Shown here in pieces: positions 28,741 through 38,801 of a stretch of 64,000 nucleotides of DNA; the stretch's first letter is position 1; each line of letters begins with the position of its first letter. The notes below the pieces were generated by a model, which saw only the letters and a program-made list of their open reading frames with translations, searched no databases and was not told the origin of the DNA. This stretch comes from Leptospira broomii serovar Hurstbridge str. 5399. GTDB lineage: Bacteria; Spirochaetota; Leptospiria; Leptospirales; Leptospiraceae. The position numbers and the translations under genes were made by a program. The stretch lies in the NCBI RefSeq assembly GCF_000243715.2, contig NZ_AHMO02000008.1:1165001-1229000 (forward strand). The letters run 5' to 3'.

Positions 28741-29874
28741 TTGGAACCCATGTTTTTCTCCGGCGGAATTTTCTTTCCAAAATATATAAGAACGTCTGTT
28801 ATTTTACTTATGCTAGGACTTCTCATTTCCGGTGAAATCAAGAGCGAAGATAAAGCTTTACGAGCTAGAAAGACTAGCAAGGGAGAAATGGCATATCATC
28901 CGTATCCCCAGGAGGGGTATTTTCAAGCTTGGAATTACTCTTTTACGAACGATCACCTTTATATTTTTGCTACATTCTTAGTTAGTAATCTAGGCCCGGG
29001 AACTCGAAACAGCGGAATTAGTTTGGTGGTATATGATAAAGAGAACGGAACCAGGTTTTTCACAAAAGAGTTTTCGAAAGACGATCTGAAAGCGGAGCCC
29101 GGAGTCATCGAACTGGAAATCAGCGATAACTCGGTAACGAAAGGGGCAGAAGGACCGGAAATTCGTATGCAATCTGGAGACACTAAACTCTTCCTTTCTT
29201 ACAAGACAAGTTGGTGGAAGGCCGTCTCCTTATCCGGGGGGAAAATAAATTTGCCTGAAAAAAATCGATTTGTCCAAGCCGATATGGCCTTCTCCTTCGT
29301 CCCGGCATGGGGATACATCATCCTGAACGGTGAAAAGATATCTTTAGACGGAAGAGGCGGGATGGAGCATCTTCTCACTAACTACGAAGTATATAAATAC
29401 AGTCGGAGATGGGAATTATTTCGGGCTCAGAATAGTGAGGATGAAAAATTATACACCGGCGGTTTTATCGGAAATGAAACTTTTCCGGATAAGGAAATTC
29501 GAACTATAAGTTCTGTCGATGCCGATGGAAAGTTACTTTTTTCGGCCAAGGTGCATAAATCCGAAATCTTGGAATCTGAAACCGAACCGTTTTCGAACTA
29601 CCTGCTTCCTATACAGGAAAAATTTTATATGAATGAAAGCGGCTCTTGCTCCCTTTTAGTTCGGAGAAAGGAAACCGTGGGGAAAATAAACGTATTATCT
29701 AACATCTCCTCAGTATTAAGATTCTTTGTACGTCTATTTTTTGCAAAACCGTATCAACTTTATTATTTGGCGGAAGCTAAACTTGATTGTCCTGTTCCAC
29801 CGGATGGCTTCGGACATTTACCGAAAGACCAGCGCTTTCATGGTATTTTTTCCTATTACTTAATTAATCCGTAA
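28741..29874 (+). CDS. Hypothetical exported protein, lipocalin/CrtC-like in outline
   Basis: This 377-residue protein has a signal peptide (about 15-35) and a long beta-rich body with repeated aromatic strands (GYFQAWNYSFTNDHLYIFATFLV; FSFVPAWGYIILNGEKI). Its outline recalls the AttH/CrtC/Svf1-type lipocalin-like folds, but this is an impression. The start is uncertain: TTG 28741 has AAGGA 7 nt upstream, and ATG 28750 lies in the same frame. It is followed by a bidirectional terminator. Confidence 0.6.
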   Translation: MEPMFFSGGIFFPKYIRTSVILLMLGLLISGEIKSEDKALRARKTSKGEMAYHPYPQEGYFQAWNYSFTNDHLYIFATFLVSNLGPGTRNSGISLVVYDKENGTRFFTKEFSKDDLKAEPGVIELEISDNSVTKGAEGPEIRMQSGDTKLFLSYKTSWWKAVSLSGGKINLPEKNRFVQADMAFSFVPAWGYIILNGEKISLDGRGGMEHLLTNYEVYKYSRRWELFRAQNSEDEKLYTGGFIGNETFPDKEIRTISSVDADGKLLFSAKVHKSEILESETEPFSNYLLPIQEKFYMNESGSCSLLVRRKETVGKINVLSNISSVLRFFVRLFFAKPYQLYYLAEAKLDCPVPPDGFGHLPKDQRFHGIFSYYLINP

Positions 29875-29914
29875 AATTCCTTAGACTCTAGGAAATCCCG
29901 AAGGTCATTAAATC

Positions 29915-29949
29915 AAAGGCTAGGACAACCTCGGTCCGCCCTAGCTTTT
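29915..29949. terminator. Likely bidirectional terminator
   Basis: Arms AAAGGCTAGG and CCTAGCTTTTT pair (GCTAGG/CCTAGC core, with an A/T extension and one G-T pair) around a loop of about 15 nt, which itself has GGAC/GGTCC pairing options. It sits between the convergent genes ending at 29874 and 29960. Confidence 0.65.
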
Positions 29950-29959
29950 TAAAAGATGT

Positions 29960-31732
29960 TTACTGATTCTTCTTTCTAGCGGAAACTAATAAGGTTCCGT
30001 AATAGATTGCCGTAAGAATTAGCATCAACCAAGGAATCAAGTTCCCGTACGTAACATAAAAGCCGGGTTGAGAATCGAAAACCGATACTTGCTCCCAGGT
30101 AGTTTCCGCTTTCATTAAGCCGGTCGATTTTCCCGGAAGAAACCGACCCATATGATCAACAAATCCCGAAATGCCTGAATTGGTGGATCGGACTAGCCAT
30201 CTTCTCCATTCTATCGATCTCAATCTTCCCAATTCGAAATGCTGGTCACTTTCCGTCGTCGTCCCATACCATTTGTCATTCGTAAGATTCGCGATAAATT
30301 CGGGATTTCCTGAATATCTAAATTTCCGAACGAATTCAGGAACGATCACCTCATAGCAGATCAAAGGAAGAATCAAGCCGGTCTCCTTTAATTCCATCCG
30401 AGTGGATTCGTAATACCGCCTCGTAGCCTCTGCATTCAACTCCTCGGTATCTTTCCAGTGAATCGGCGCAGGCTGAGCAGGAGGCGTTCCGATACCGGAA
30501 TAGTAAGGCAATAATTTGAATGATTCTCCCGGTTCGAACTTCCCCGTTTGAGGACTGAGTTCGTACATAAACTCGAAAGGCATAGTTTCCCCGAAGAGCA
30601 CCAGGTATTGCTTTTGATAGGCCTCTCTTCGATTTCCGTTCGGATCATATATTACATTATTATTATAATATCGTAAGTATTCTTTTCCGGAACTTACCGT
30701 TTTATATTTCGCGTCTATTTCGTTAAAAAATACGTTAGCTTTGTATCGGTTTGCAAAAGCGATCATCAATGCTTCGAATCTATACCAATACATCCTGTTC
30801 AATTCGGTGATCGGAGTTTTATTCGCGGAAAAATATGGAATTCCTGCTTCCGGTAAAACGATTAGATCCGGTTTTTTTCCGGCCTTGCGAACCGCATCAT
30901 CCACAAGTTTATCCATCCGTTCCATTAATTCTTCGATAACTTCCAATGGGGAACGACCTCGATCGTCTCGAATGCTCATCGGTGCATCCGGTTGAACGAC
31001 CAATACTTCGAGTGTCTTGCTAGGTTTCACATCCTTCCATTTGAAATATAGGGAGGTTCCGACGATCCAAAATAAGAGAAATAGACCGAGTGGAATGGCC
31101 CAAAACTTCGCGAAGTGCAAAGTTTTTTCCTTGGATCTTATTATTTCAGGTAAATGAAATAAATTCGTTTCAAAGAGAGTGTAAGAAATTACGAAAACAA
31201 GAAAACTTAATCCGTAAACGCTCCCTATCTCGACCGTTTGCGCGAGAAGAATATTTCCGGCAGCTAGGTTTCCCCAATACCAAGGAAACAATTGAGGTCC
31301 GAGCATATCGGCGGCCAATCCGCAAAATCCTACGACCCATACGCTATGCCTTCCGATTTTCTTCGTTAAGAACGCGTACGACAGCAGGAATATCGGAAAT
31401 TTCGCACCGAATAGAACTCCAGCAAGAATCAAAATTAAAGCGGCTAATGGAGCCGGAAAATTCCCGAAGACTTGTGCCATATGGAAAATCCAATGGAACG
31501 CCACGACATAGAAGAAAACTCCAAAGAGAATTCCGTGCAAAAGCAATTGCTTATATCGTCCCGCATATTTATGCGCTATCCAAAAAAGCCCGAAAGGAGC
31601 GATCCACACAAAATGACTCAGATAGAAAGGGGCAAATGCTAAAAAGGCAAAGACGGAGGTCCAAAGATAACAAAAAAGATCGAACCAGCGGGTCTTTTGA
31701 AAATTTCGAAAGTTGTTTAAAAACGAATTCAT
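29960..31732 (-). CDS. lnt: Apolipoprotein N-acyltransferase
   Basis: This 590-residue inner-membrane enzyme adds the third acyl chain to lipoproteins. It has about seven TM helices in the first 235 residues, a nitrilase domain with the triad E295 (LPEAGIPY), K374 ([11 protein letters not shown]) and C459 ([10 protein letters not shown]), and a C-terminal TM. Compared with E. coli Lnt (E267, K335, C387), the Lys-to-Cys stretch is about 30 residues longer, with a [10 protein letters not shown] insert. The ATG at 31732 is chosen over a TTG three codons upstream. It diverges from murA, 180 nt away. Confidence 0.93.
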   Translation of the reverse strand: MNSFLNNFRNFQKTRWFDLFCYLWTSVFAFLAFAPFYLSHFVWIAPFGLFWIAHKYAGRYKQLLLHGILFGVFFYVVAFHWIFHMAQVFGNFPAPLAALILILAGVLFGAKFPIFLLSYAFLTKKIGRHSVWVVGFCGLAADMLGPQLFPWYWGNLAAGNILLAQTVEIGSVYGLSFLVFVISYTLFETNLFHLPEIIRSKEKTLHFAKFWAIPLGLFLLFWIVGTSLYFKWKDVKPSKTLEVLVVQPDAPMSIRDDRGRSPLEVIEELMERMDKLVDDAVRKAGKKPDLIVLPEAGIPYFSANKTPITELNRMYWYRFEALMIAFANRYKANVFFNEIDAKYKTVSSGKEYLRYYNNNVIYDPNGNRREAYQKQYLVLFGETMPFEFMYELSPQTGKFEPGESFKLLPYYSGIGTPPAQPAPIHWKDTEELNAEATRRYYESTRMELKETGLILPLICYEVIVPEFVRKFRYSGNPEFIANLTNDKWYGTTTESDQHFELGRLRSIEWRRWLVRSTNSGISGFVDHMGRFLPGKSTGLMKAETTWEQVSVFDSQPGFYVTYGNLIPWLMLILTAIYYGTLLVSARKKNQ

Positions 31733-31912
31733 GGATACCAACGTTCTTCGGAAAAAAATAGACTGACGTCAACCGATTTCGACCGTACGGATCGATTCTT
31801 GGTTCCGATCTATCATTACGAAGCGATTTCTTTTACTCGTCTTCTTACCTTTTTCGTAAATGCTTGCCGGAACGAGGCAGGTCGGCAGTCTATCTGAAAA
31901 GTCGGTAGTCGA

Positions 31913-33211
31913 ATGAGTTCCTCTTATTTTAAAATTATAGGTAAAAATCCGCTCCATGGAACGGTCTCCCCGCAAGGGAATAAGAACGAGGCTCTTCCCA
32001 TTTTAGGTGCAATATGCATGACCCCGGGTGAAGTCACTATCCGGAATATTCCCCTGATAACCGACGTTCTCATGCTTTTAGAAGTCCTTAGACATCTCGG
32101 ACTCGAAATAGAAGATCAAGGAGAAGGAACTTTCTTATTTCGAAATAAAGGAAATATCAAGTCCGATCTTCCTTACGAACTTTGTTCCAAATTAAGAGGC
32201 GCCGTTACTCTCGCGGGACCGATCCTTGCGAGCACTGGGCGGGTTTTTTTACCTCGCCCTGGCGGGGATAAAATCGGTCGCAGGAGAATGGATACCCATC
32301 TTCTTGCGCTCCAGGCATTAGGCGCTTCTATCGAAGTTTTTCCGGACGGATATGAAATTAAAGCCGATCGATTGCGTGGGACGGATATTCTTTTAGACGA
32401 GGCATCTGTCACGGCTACCGAGAATGCGGTTATGGCGGCTGCACTGGCAGACGGAACGACTATTATACGCCATGCCGCCAGCGAACCTCATGTGCAGCAG
32501 TTATGCAAATTCCTAAACGCCTCAGGTGCGAAGATTTCCGGAATCGGTTCAAATATTCTAACGATCGAAGGAGTGACTTCTCTCACTGCACCGACGGAAC
32601 CGCATCGAATCGGCTCCGACTATTTGGAAGTAGGTAGTTTTATCAGCTTAGCGGCCGTTACCGGAGGAGAAATCTTTATTCCTGACGTAGATCTCGAGGA
32701 TATTCGAATGATTCGAATGGTGTATTCTCGGTTAGGAATTGAAGTTCGTCCCCAAGACGGAGGGATACTAGTTCCTTCGGATCAGCAAATGGAAATTATC
32801 CCGGATTATCATGGCGCCACTCCTAAGATAGACGATTCTCCATGGCCGGGATTTCCGGCGGATATGACTTCCGTTGCTCTCGTTACGGCTACCCAATGCA
32901 AAGGAACGGTTCTAATTCATGAAAAGATGTTCGAATCCAGGTTATTCTTCGTGGATAATATCATTTCAATGGGAGCACAAATTATACTCTGCGATCCACA
33001 CCGGGCGATCGTAATAGGACATTCTAGATTGTACGGTCAGAAAGTTGCGAGTCCTGACATCCGCGCCGGAATGGCGATGATTATCGCCGCATTATGCGCC
33101 GAAGGAACCAGTTATATTCACAATATTGTGCAGGTTGATCGAGGCTTTCAAGAAATCGATACGAGGCTTCGTTCTTTGGGGGCTCATATCGAAAGGATTC
33201 GGGAAGAATGA
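31913..33211 (+). CDS. murA: UDP-N-acetylglucosamine 1-carboxyvinyltransferase with Asp at the active-site Cys position
   Basis: This 432-residue enzyme starts peptidoglycan synthesis by transferring enolpyruvate to UDP-GlcNAc. It has the family N-terminus ([10 protein letters not shown], with the K24/N25 pair), two EPSP-synthase-like halves, and PADMTS near 320. The loop that contains Cys115 in E. coli reads [10 protein letters not shown], so Asp119 takes the Cys position. In other bacteria this C-to-D change keeps activity and gives fosfomycin resistance. The gene overlaps the next by 4 nt (ATGA), and heads a four-gene run. Confidence 0.96.
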   Translation: MSSSYFKIIGKNPLHGTVSPQGNKNEALPILGAICMTPGEVTIRNIPLITDVLMLLEVLRHLGLEIEDQGEGTFLFRNKGNIKSDLPYELCSKLRGAVTLAGPILASTGRVFLPRPGGDKIGRRRMDTHLLALQALGASIEVFPDGYEIKADRLRGTDILLDEASVTATENAVMAAALADGTTIIRHAASEPHVQQLCKFLNASGAKISGIGSNILTIEGVTSLTAPTEPHRIGSDYLEVGSFISLAAVTGGEIFIPDVDLEDIRMIRMVYSRLGIEVRPQDGGILVPSDQQMEIIPDYHGATPKIDDSPWPGFPADMTSVALVTATQCKGTVLIHEKMFESRLFFVDNIISMGAQIILCDPHRAIVIGHSRLYGQKVASPDIRAGMAMIIAALCAEGTSYIHNIVQVDRGFQEIDTRLRSLGAHIERIREE

Positions 33212-33897
33212 ATCGCCGGGACTTCTTCCGTAAAAGCCTCTCCAAGGCGATTGCAGTGGTGGAAGAAAGCGCCGACGAAATTGCGGACACCTGGAAACAC
33301 GTTATCCAAGAGCAAAAAAAGAACGACGATCCTCCCTTCGATTTCGCTCCTTCGGTTAACAAAAAGGGTTTAACGCCTAAACAAGAAAAAAAAGCCCTTC
33401 CTCAAACTAGACCTCCTAAACAAAAGAGATTTAAAGCCTTTCGAAATTTACAATATCCTCCGGGCGTAGATAAGACTGCAAAACGCTTCCTTTCTAAATG
33501 TACAGGTTGCGGAGATTGCATCTACGCCTGTCCATATTCCGTTTTATTTCCTGTGATGGATGACGAAAGAGGAAAGCATCTTCCTAGAATGGATGTGAAT
33601 TTAAATGCATGCATGCTCTGCAAAGATTACCCTTGCATTGCGGCTTGCGAAACCGGCGCGTTACTACCCTACAAAAAAAAAGAAGCTCCTAAGTTCGGAA
33701 AAGCCCACGGTTGGTTTAAACATTGCATTAATGCTAGGACCGAGGAAAAAACTTGCGACGCCTGCGCATTATCGTGCCCGATTCCCAACGTCGTTAAGTT
33801 TAAGTCGAATAAGCCTACCTTCTCCTCGGATTGCGTAGGCTGCGGACAATGCGTATCAGCTTGCCCAACATTTCCTAAAGCAATCATCATTAAGTGA
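33208..33897 (+). CDS. Four-cluster Fe-S protein (NapF/NapG/MauM-like)
   Basis: This 229-residue protein has four cysteine clusters: [26 protein letters not shown], an incomplete-looking CDACALSCP group, and [12 protein letters not shown], as in NapF/NapG/MauM polyferredoxins. The N-terminus [10 protein letters not shown] resembles a twin-arginine motif but no hydrophobic stretch follows, so export by Tat is doubtful. No Nap or methylamine genes are nearby. It sits between murA (4-nt overlap) and the SpoIID-like gene (6 nt gap); its link to wall synthesis is unexplained. Confidence 0.85.
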   Translation: MNRRDFFRKSLSKAIAVVEESADEIADTWKHVIQEQKKNDDPPFDFAPSVNKKGLTPKQEKKALPQTRPPKQKRFKAFRNLQYPPGVDKTAKRFLSKCTGCGDCIYACPYSVLFPVMDDERGKHLPRMDVNLNACMLCKDYPCIAACETGALLPYKKKEAPKFGKAHGWFKHCINARTEEKTCDACALSCPIPNVVKFKSNKPTFSSDCVGCGQCVSACPTFPKAIIIK

Positions 33898-33903
33898 AAT
33901 GAA

Positions 33904-35076
33904 ATGTCTCGTATCGCTTTTACGATCTCGATTTTATGCTTCAGTTCGATATTTGCGGTAGATCAGCCGTCTAGACTTCGAATTGGAATTCTCGGTAAAA
34001 GTTCCCCGGCGAGCGCGCGTATCTCATTAAAAAACGCCAGAATAGAGATAGGCCAAAAAAAATTAGGGCTCATAAATGCCGATTTGTTAATAAAAGCAGA
34101 ATCCGAAAAATTGATAGTCTTCATCGGTAAGGACAGATATAAGACTGATTTTCTAGGAATATCAGGGGGAAAATACGAGGTCTTTCTCTCGAACGATTCA
34201 AATAAAAGAAAATACGAAGGCGATTTTGAAATCTTCGCAAATGCCGGTATTTTAAATTTTATTCTTACTCTTCCGATGGAAACATATATTGAAACGGTGT
34301 TGGAATCCGAATTCGGAGAATTAATTCATCTAAAACAAAACCGTTCGATTAATCCGGACTGGAAAGCTAAATATAAACTAGTTGCCGAAACCGTAATTCG
34401 CTCATACGCTGCCGCAAATTTAGGAAGACATAGGCGAGAAGCGTTCGATCTTTGCGACCTTACTCATTGTTTACATTTTTCCGGATCCCGCCTCCCGTCT
34501 AATTTGAATCCTTCTAAAGAGAAATTTCTTTTGAAGACCGTAGAGGCTAAGCCTCTGGAAGCTTTTTTCCATTCAACCTGCGGCGGTAACCTCTCGCATC
34601 CTGCAGTCCTATGGAAAGATTTTTCTAAGAAGAATAGCCATTATAGGTCCGGCCGAGATAGTTGGAAAGGATCGGATGATCTATGTAGGGACTCTCCACA
34701 TTATCGTTGGGAAACCGTTTTACGACGGTCGGACTTAGAGAAATTACTGAATAGCAAGGGTTTACGATCGCTGGAAACAATCTCTATGGAAAGTAGAGTT
34801 TCCGAACTAGCTTATAAAGACGAGCTAGGAAATCATAAAATCGAAATGTTCGAATTTTTGTCCAGTGCTGGAAAACGTTTCGGATGGAATCGTATTAAGA
34901 GTAATTCGTTTAATATCGAATCGGGCCTGAACGGATTTTTATTTCATGGGAAAGGATTGGGCCACGGTCTCGGGCTCTGCCAATACGGAGCGAGAGAAAT
35001 GGCCATGAAAGGAGCCTCATCTCGCGAAATACTTAACTTTTATTATCCAGGGGCAATAATGGAGATCCTTCCTTGA
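33904..35076 (+). CDS. Exported SpoIID/LytB-domain protein
   Basis: This 390-residue protein has a signal peptide (about 1-18) and a SpoIID/LytB domain. Typical features are the LPMETYIETVLESE segment (containing the Glu expected to be catalytic), RSYAAANLGRH, HSTCGG, and the terminal GKGLGHGLGLCQYGA. SpoIID is a lytic transglycosylase acting on stem-peptide-free glycan in sporulation; leptospires do not sporulate, so this member must have another wall-related task. It is coupled to murA and the following metallopeptidase gene. Confidence 0.9.
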   Translation: MSRIAFTISILCFSSIFAVDQPSRLRIGILGKSSPASARISLKNARIEIGQKKLGLINADLLIKAESEKLIVFIGKDRYKTDFLGISGGKYEVFLSNDSNKRKYEGDFEIFANAGILNFILTLPMETYIETVLESEFGELIHLKQNRSINPDWKAKYKLVAETVIRSYAAANLGRHRREAFDLCDLTHCLHFSGSRLPSNLNPSKEKFLLKTVEAKPLEAFFHSTCGGNLSHPAVLWKDFSKKNSHYRSGRDSWKGSDDLCRDSPHYRWETVLRRSDLEKLLNSKGLRSLETISMESRVSELAYKDELGNHKIEMFEFLSSAGKRFGWNRIKSNSFNIESGLNGFLFHGKGLGHGLGLCQYGAREMAMKGASSREILNFYYPGAIMEILP

Positions 35077-35819
35077 GTTACAGCGGATTTCGATCAGCGA
35101 TCCTGTTATCGACTTTGTTAGTTTGTTCCTACCCGATTTTGACCGAGCCGATCCGAATAAGAAGCGAAGAGTTTACTTACATCTACTTACCCGACGGCGA
35201 TTCGATCGATACTACCGTAGCAAGAAATGTGTTGTTGAAATTTTCGGAACTATTCACAGAAAATCTTCGTAAGGAAGTGGATCGTTTAAATATTAGAAGG
35301 TCTAAAGAAGCTTCTATTTTTATCGCTGATAATCCCGCAATTTTTCAGGCTTATTCGGGACAACCAAGGTATTCTGCCGGCTATTGTTCGCAGGATCGTC
35401 GTACACTTTATTTTCAGAAACCCGATCTATTAGATCGCCGAGGAATTTTAGAAAAGACGATTAAACATGAGATCTGCCATTTTTTATTACACGGCCGTGA
35501 GAATACCGATTCTAATTGGTTGGAAGAATCTTATTGTGAATCTATTTACCCTACAAATGCCGAGCAATCGGATTCATCGAAGATAGTTTTTCCGGAAAGA
35601 TGGATAGCGTTTCGAAATGAACTGAATAGATCCTTAACAAAGGGCTCTAGAAAGGAAAGAAGAGTCGCTTATCAGAAAGCGCATCGATGGGGCGCGTGGC
35701 TATTAAAAAAGAAAACCGAAAAAGGCTTCCGAGAACTGTTGGAAATCGAAGTCCCCGATGAAAAATGGAAAAAATTATATGCAATATTCCTAATGAATAA
35801 GAAAGATTATTCTCCGTAG
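35073..35819 (+). CDS. Exported HExxH metallopeptidase-like protein
   Basis: This 248-residue protein has a signal peptide (about 1-24) and a gluzincin motif, H132-E133-ICH136 in TIKHEICHFLLHG, followed about 15 residues later by WLEES, which could supply the third zinc ligand. It resembles the peptidase MA-like group. The start is TTG at 35073, in a TTGA overlap with the SpoIID-like gene's stop, so translation is likely coupled. Its substrate is unknown; it may trim wall or envelope proteins. Confidence 0.82.
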   Translation: MSYSGFRSAILLSTLLVCSYPILTEPIRIRSEEFTYIYLPDGDSIDTTVARNVLLKFSELFTENLRKEVDRLNIRRSKEASIFIADNPAIFQAYSGQPRYSAGYCSQDRRTLYFQKPDLLDRRGILEKTIKHEICHFLLHGRENTDSNWLEESYCESIYPTNAEQSDSSKIVFPERWIAFRNELNRSLTKGSRKERRVAYQKAHRWGAWLLKKKTEKGFRELLEIEVPDEKWKKLYAIFLMNKKDYSP

Positions 35820-35840
35820 AATTCGCTTAGCGACCTCAAT

Positions 35841-37658
35841 CTATCGATTTAACACTTTCATTTTTCCCCAAGAACCTTCCTCCGGTCCATGCCCGAAAGA
35901 GAGAATCACCCGATCAAATACGGAAAACTTGTCCAGAAACGGTTGAATATCCTTGTCGACGGTTTTAATCGAATATTCCGAAGCGTCTTTCGAGCCGTAC
36001 ACGTAGAAGGTGCGTAAATCAGTAAGAATAGCCGGGACGTTGATCGTTAGATGGTGAGGATATTCCTTCAATTCTTCGGTTTCAGTAACGGAAAGTAAGT
36101 CCGTTTGGTTAGGCCGATTGCCCTTTGACGAGGAAATTACCTCTTCTGCACTTCTTCGATCGGAAGCGAAGAAAGTCCAATTTCCTAGTTTAGCGGTCGT
36201 CGGATTATAAAATCCGCCGTTCTTAATAGAGTACGATTCCAAAGGTATTTCTTGAAAATTCGATTTCGAAAGAGTTCCAACCTTAAAGAAAGCCCGTAAA
36301 AGGCGATCGTCTTTAATCGTCCCAGGCAGCCCGATTCCGAATCTAGGATAAATCATTCCTTCATGATTCTCAAAGCCGTTAAAGCTTATCGCGACACCCG
36401 GCGACTCGCCGAAAAAAGCGGAAGCTTGAATATCGGCCTTCTTCGCAAATAATCCCCAAGCCTGACTGAAGTCCTCCCATTCACCATCGAGCGATAATAG
36501 AGAGGACCATAGATCCGAAGATTTTAGTTCATCGGAATATATTACGAAATTTGCATCTTTTGGAAGAATTTTTCCCAAACGGAGATTTGTGATTTTTCGA
36601 TCTTTGGAAACCGATTGATTACCGCCGATACGATACAAGGTTCCCGCTAAATTTTGTCCCTCTTTCCATCCCAGTAATAAACCCGCGCCGCAATCTTCAA
36701 AGAAAGGGCGAGTCAAAGGTGCGAATAAAGAATTCGGACCGAGGTAAAGTAAAATTTTGTTGTCCGCCTTCCCGGACTCTTCTCGCAAAGCGAGAAAGCC
36801 TCTGGCGTTAACGATCGAAGAGTTTTTTGCGGAACCAGCCAGACTCAATGATTCATCAAGCACGTCGTCCGAATTTGTAAGAATAATAAAGTCGCCCAAA
36901 ATCACGGCATATACTTTCTCCTTTCCGAACTCATATCGGAACGCTTCAATATTTCCGAATGTTTCCGAACCGGCTGCAAACTGATCGACAAAATCATCAG
37001 CGGAATGTGTGACTTGACCTCCGCCAGCGTAACCGTAAGAGGATTCCTCTCCTTGTATTTCGTTCGTTTTTACTTCTTCCTTAGCAGGTTTCTCGGAGGA
37101 AACGATCGTCTCACCTTTAAATGCAGTGAGTAGACTGACTCCCAATTTGGATTTTAAGCTAGCCTTTCCCACTAGTAACCAATTTGATTTTGGAAAAAGC
37201 GCAACCGCCAAAGGGCCGTCAAAAAGAGCGGCCAGCCGCGAAGGCTCGGTTAAAACTCCTGTTTTCGCCTCTAGGAGATAAAGCACGGAACTTACTTTTC
37301 TGAGTTCGGGGAGTGTTAGTATTTTTTGAAACGTTCCATCTTCGGACAATTGCTTTCCTAAACTTGTTCGGGCAATCTCCTCTATAAACGTTTCCGGTCG
37401 AAAAATTTCCAGGATCAAATCGGCGTCCTTCGAGATCAAGAATGCAGGATCATTGATCGAGGAATCGATAGAATGCCTACCCTTGATCGTCAGATACGTG
37501 CCCAATATCAGTAAGCAAACACCGATCGCGCTAGGAATTCCTACAAAAGGATCGCTGAAAATTTTTCGCTTCCAAGACACGGGCGACCCTTCCTTGGAAG
37601 AAAATTTTTGAAATAAATCTCGAATAATCGACGCGCATTTACTTAGAAAACCCTTCAT
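35841..37658 (-). CDS. DUF2138-like membrane-anchored protein of the A2M operon
   Basis: This 605-residue protein has one TM helix (about 40-60, IPSAIGVCLLILGTYL) and a large periplasmic part made of alpha/beta segments with two similar halves. It fits the size and place of DUF2138 (YfaA) in E. coli-type alpha-2-macroglobulin clusters, a match based on recall and context. It starts with ATG 37658 with GGAGG 5 nt upstream and overlaps the PBP-like gene by 4 nt (ATGA), so it is the last gene of the five-gene operon. Confidence 0.75.
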   Translation of the reverse strand: MKGFLSKCASIIRDLFQKFSSKEGSPVSWKRKIFSDPFVGIPSAIGVCLLILGTYLTIKGRHSIDSSINDPAFLISKDADLILEIFRPETFIEEIARTSLGKQLSEDGTFQKILTLPELRKVSSVLYLLEAKTGVLTEPSRLAALFDGPLAVALFPKSNWLLVGKASLKSKLGVSLLTAFKGETIVSSEKPAKEEVKTNEIQGEESSYGYAGGGQVTHSADDFVDQFAAGSETFGNIEAFRYEFGKEKVYAVILGDFIILTNSDDVLDESLSLAGSAKNSSIVNARGFLALREESGKADNKILLYLGPNSLFAPLTRPFFEDCGAGLLLGWKEGQNLAGTLYRIGGNQSVSKDRKITNLRLGKILPKDANFVIYSDELKSSDLWSSLLSLDGEWEDFSQAWGLFAKKADIQASAFFGESPGVAISFNGFENHEGMIYPRFGIGLPGTIKDDRLLRAFFKVGTLSKSNFQEIPLESYSIKNGGFYNPTTAKLGNWTFFASDRRSAEEVISSSKGNRPNQTDLLSVTETEELKEYPHHLTINVPAILTDLRTFYVYGSKDASEYSIKTVDKDIQPFLDKFSVFDRVILSFGHGPEEGSWGKMKVLNR

Positions 37659-38800
37659 ATTTTCCTCCGAAAGATTTTATTTCGTTCAGTCGAACTTATT
37701 TCTTTTCTTCCGATTTTATTTAACAGGTCTTGCACTAGAATCTTAGCCTGCTTTCCACCCGAACCTTTTTCCACAAAGGCAGTGAGAACATACGCTTTTC
37801 CTTTCCATCGAAATGCCAGAGTAATCCACCCGTGGGTCTCGAATTTATGAGCGTACTTCGTTCCCGAGCCCGTCTTCGCTCCTATAATTTCCAAACCGGA
37901 TTTCCCATCCACTTGCATGCCTTTCAGCGTTCCCGATTCGGAAGCATTCGAAAGTAGGGTTCCGATTAAACGTAAATCTTTTGAAGCGAATCGATTATCC
38001 ATAACTTTTACGATCGGCTGTTCTTTTCTCCAAGACGGGGATAGGATAGGACCTTTGGACCATACTGCCGAATATAATTGGGTAACTTTAAGAGGAGAGA
38101 TTGCAATTCCACCTTCGCCAATCGAGGTCAGAATTTTTCGTAACGGACTCTGATTCGATTCTAGCTTACCCGACGACTCTAAGTACGGTTCCAACCTTGC
38201 TTTCGCGGATTCACCCAAACCCCAGTCTTCTTGAAGCTTAGAATATAGAAAATCGGGATCCTTAGCCGCATTCGTGAGGAAATAGACGTTACAGGATTGC
38301 ACTAATCCTGTTTCAAGATCGACTTCTCCATGACCGTTAGCGATCGAACATCTTACGTATTCCTTTCCGGAATCATCTTTAGGTAAATTTAATGTTCTAA
38401 GATCGAATTTACTCGGAGCAAAAATTCCTATAGGATAAAAACGACCGTTGCAAGAAATCTTTCTTTGAGGAAAAAAGGAAAAATGTTCTTTGTATTTTAA
38501 TAAAACGAGCGCGGAAAAAGTTTTAATCAAAGAGCCCGGCGGAAATTTTTGCTCGATCGCGATTTCTGGTCTATAGAAATACATTAATCGTCCGGTTTCC
38601 ATTTCGGCTATCAAAACGGATGTCGTTCCGTACAAGGATTCGAAATTGCGAATATCTTCATTCAAAAAATGAAATGGGGATCGCGGTGCAGACTCTGCCG
38701 AAGCGAAAAAATCCTTCCCCGGAAAGATGAGGAGTGCAATCCAAAGAACCGTTCCGATTTGCCCGATGTTTTTATTGTTATAAGGAACTAAATTTGGCAA
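37655..38800 (-). CDS. Penicillin-binding-protein-like transpeptidase-fold protein (YfaQ position)
   Basis: This 381-residue exported protein has all three motifs of a serine transpeptidase/beta-lactamase fold: S90-x-x-K93 in PGSLIKTF, S169-C-N171 in VQSCNVYF, and K309-T-G in AKTGSGTKY. IGEGGIAISPLKVTQLYSA is like the conserved segment seen in many PBPs. The N-terminus has a signal-like hydrophobic part (VLWIALLIF). The start is TTG at 38800 with GGAG 7 nt upstream, 1 nt after the DUF2135 stop; a TTG at 38824 is less likely. It occupies the place of DUF2300 (YfaQ) in E. coli-like clusters. Confidence 0.85.
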   Translation of the reverse strand: MPNLVPYNNKNIGQIGTVLWIALLIFPGKDFFASAESAPRSPFHFLNEDIRNFESLYGTTSVLIAEMETGRLMYFYRPEIAIEQKFPPGSLIKTFSALVLLKYKEHFSFFPQRKISCNGRFYPIGIFAPSKFDLRTLNLPKDDSGKEYVRCSIANGHGEVDLETGLVQSCNVYFLTNAAKDPDFLYSKLQEDWGLGESAKARLEPYLESSGKLESNQSPLRKILTSIGEGGIAISPLKVTQLYSAVWSKGPILSPSWRKEQPIVKVMDNRFASKDLRLIGTLLSNASESGTLKGMQVDGKSGLEIIGAKTGSGTKYAHKFETHGWITLAFRWKGKAYVLTAFVEKGSGGKQAKILVQDLLNKIGRKEISSTERNKIFRRKI

Positions 38801-38801
38801 T

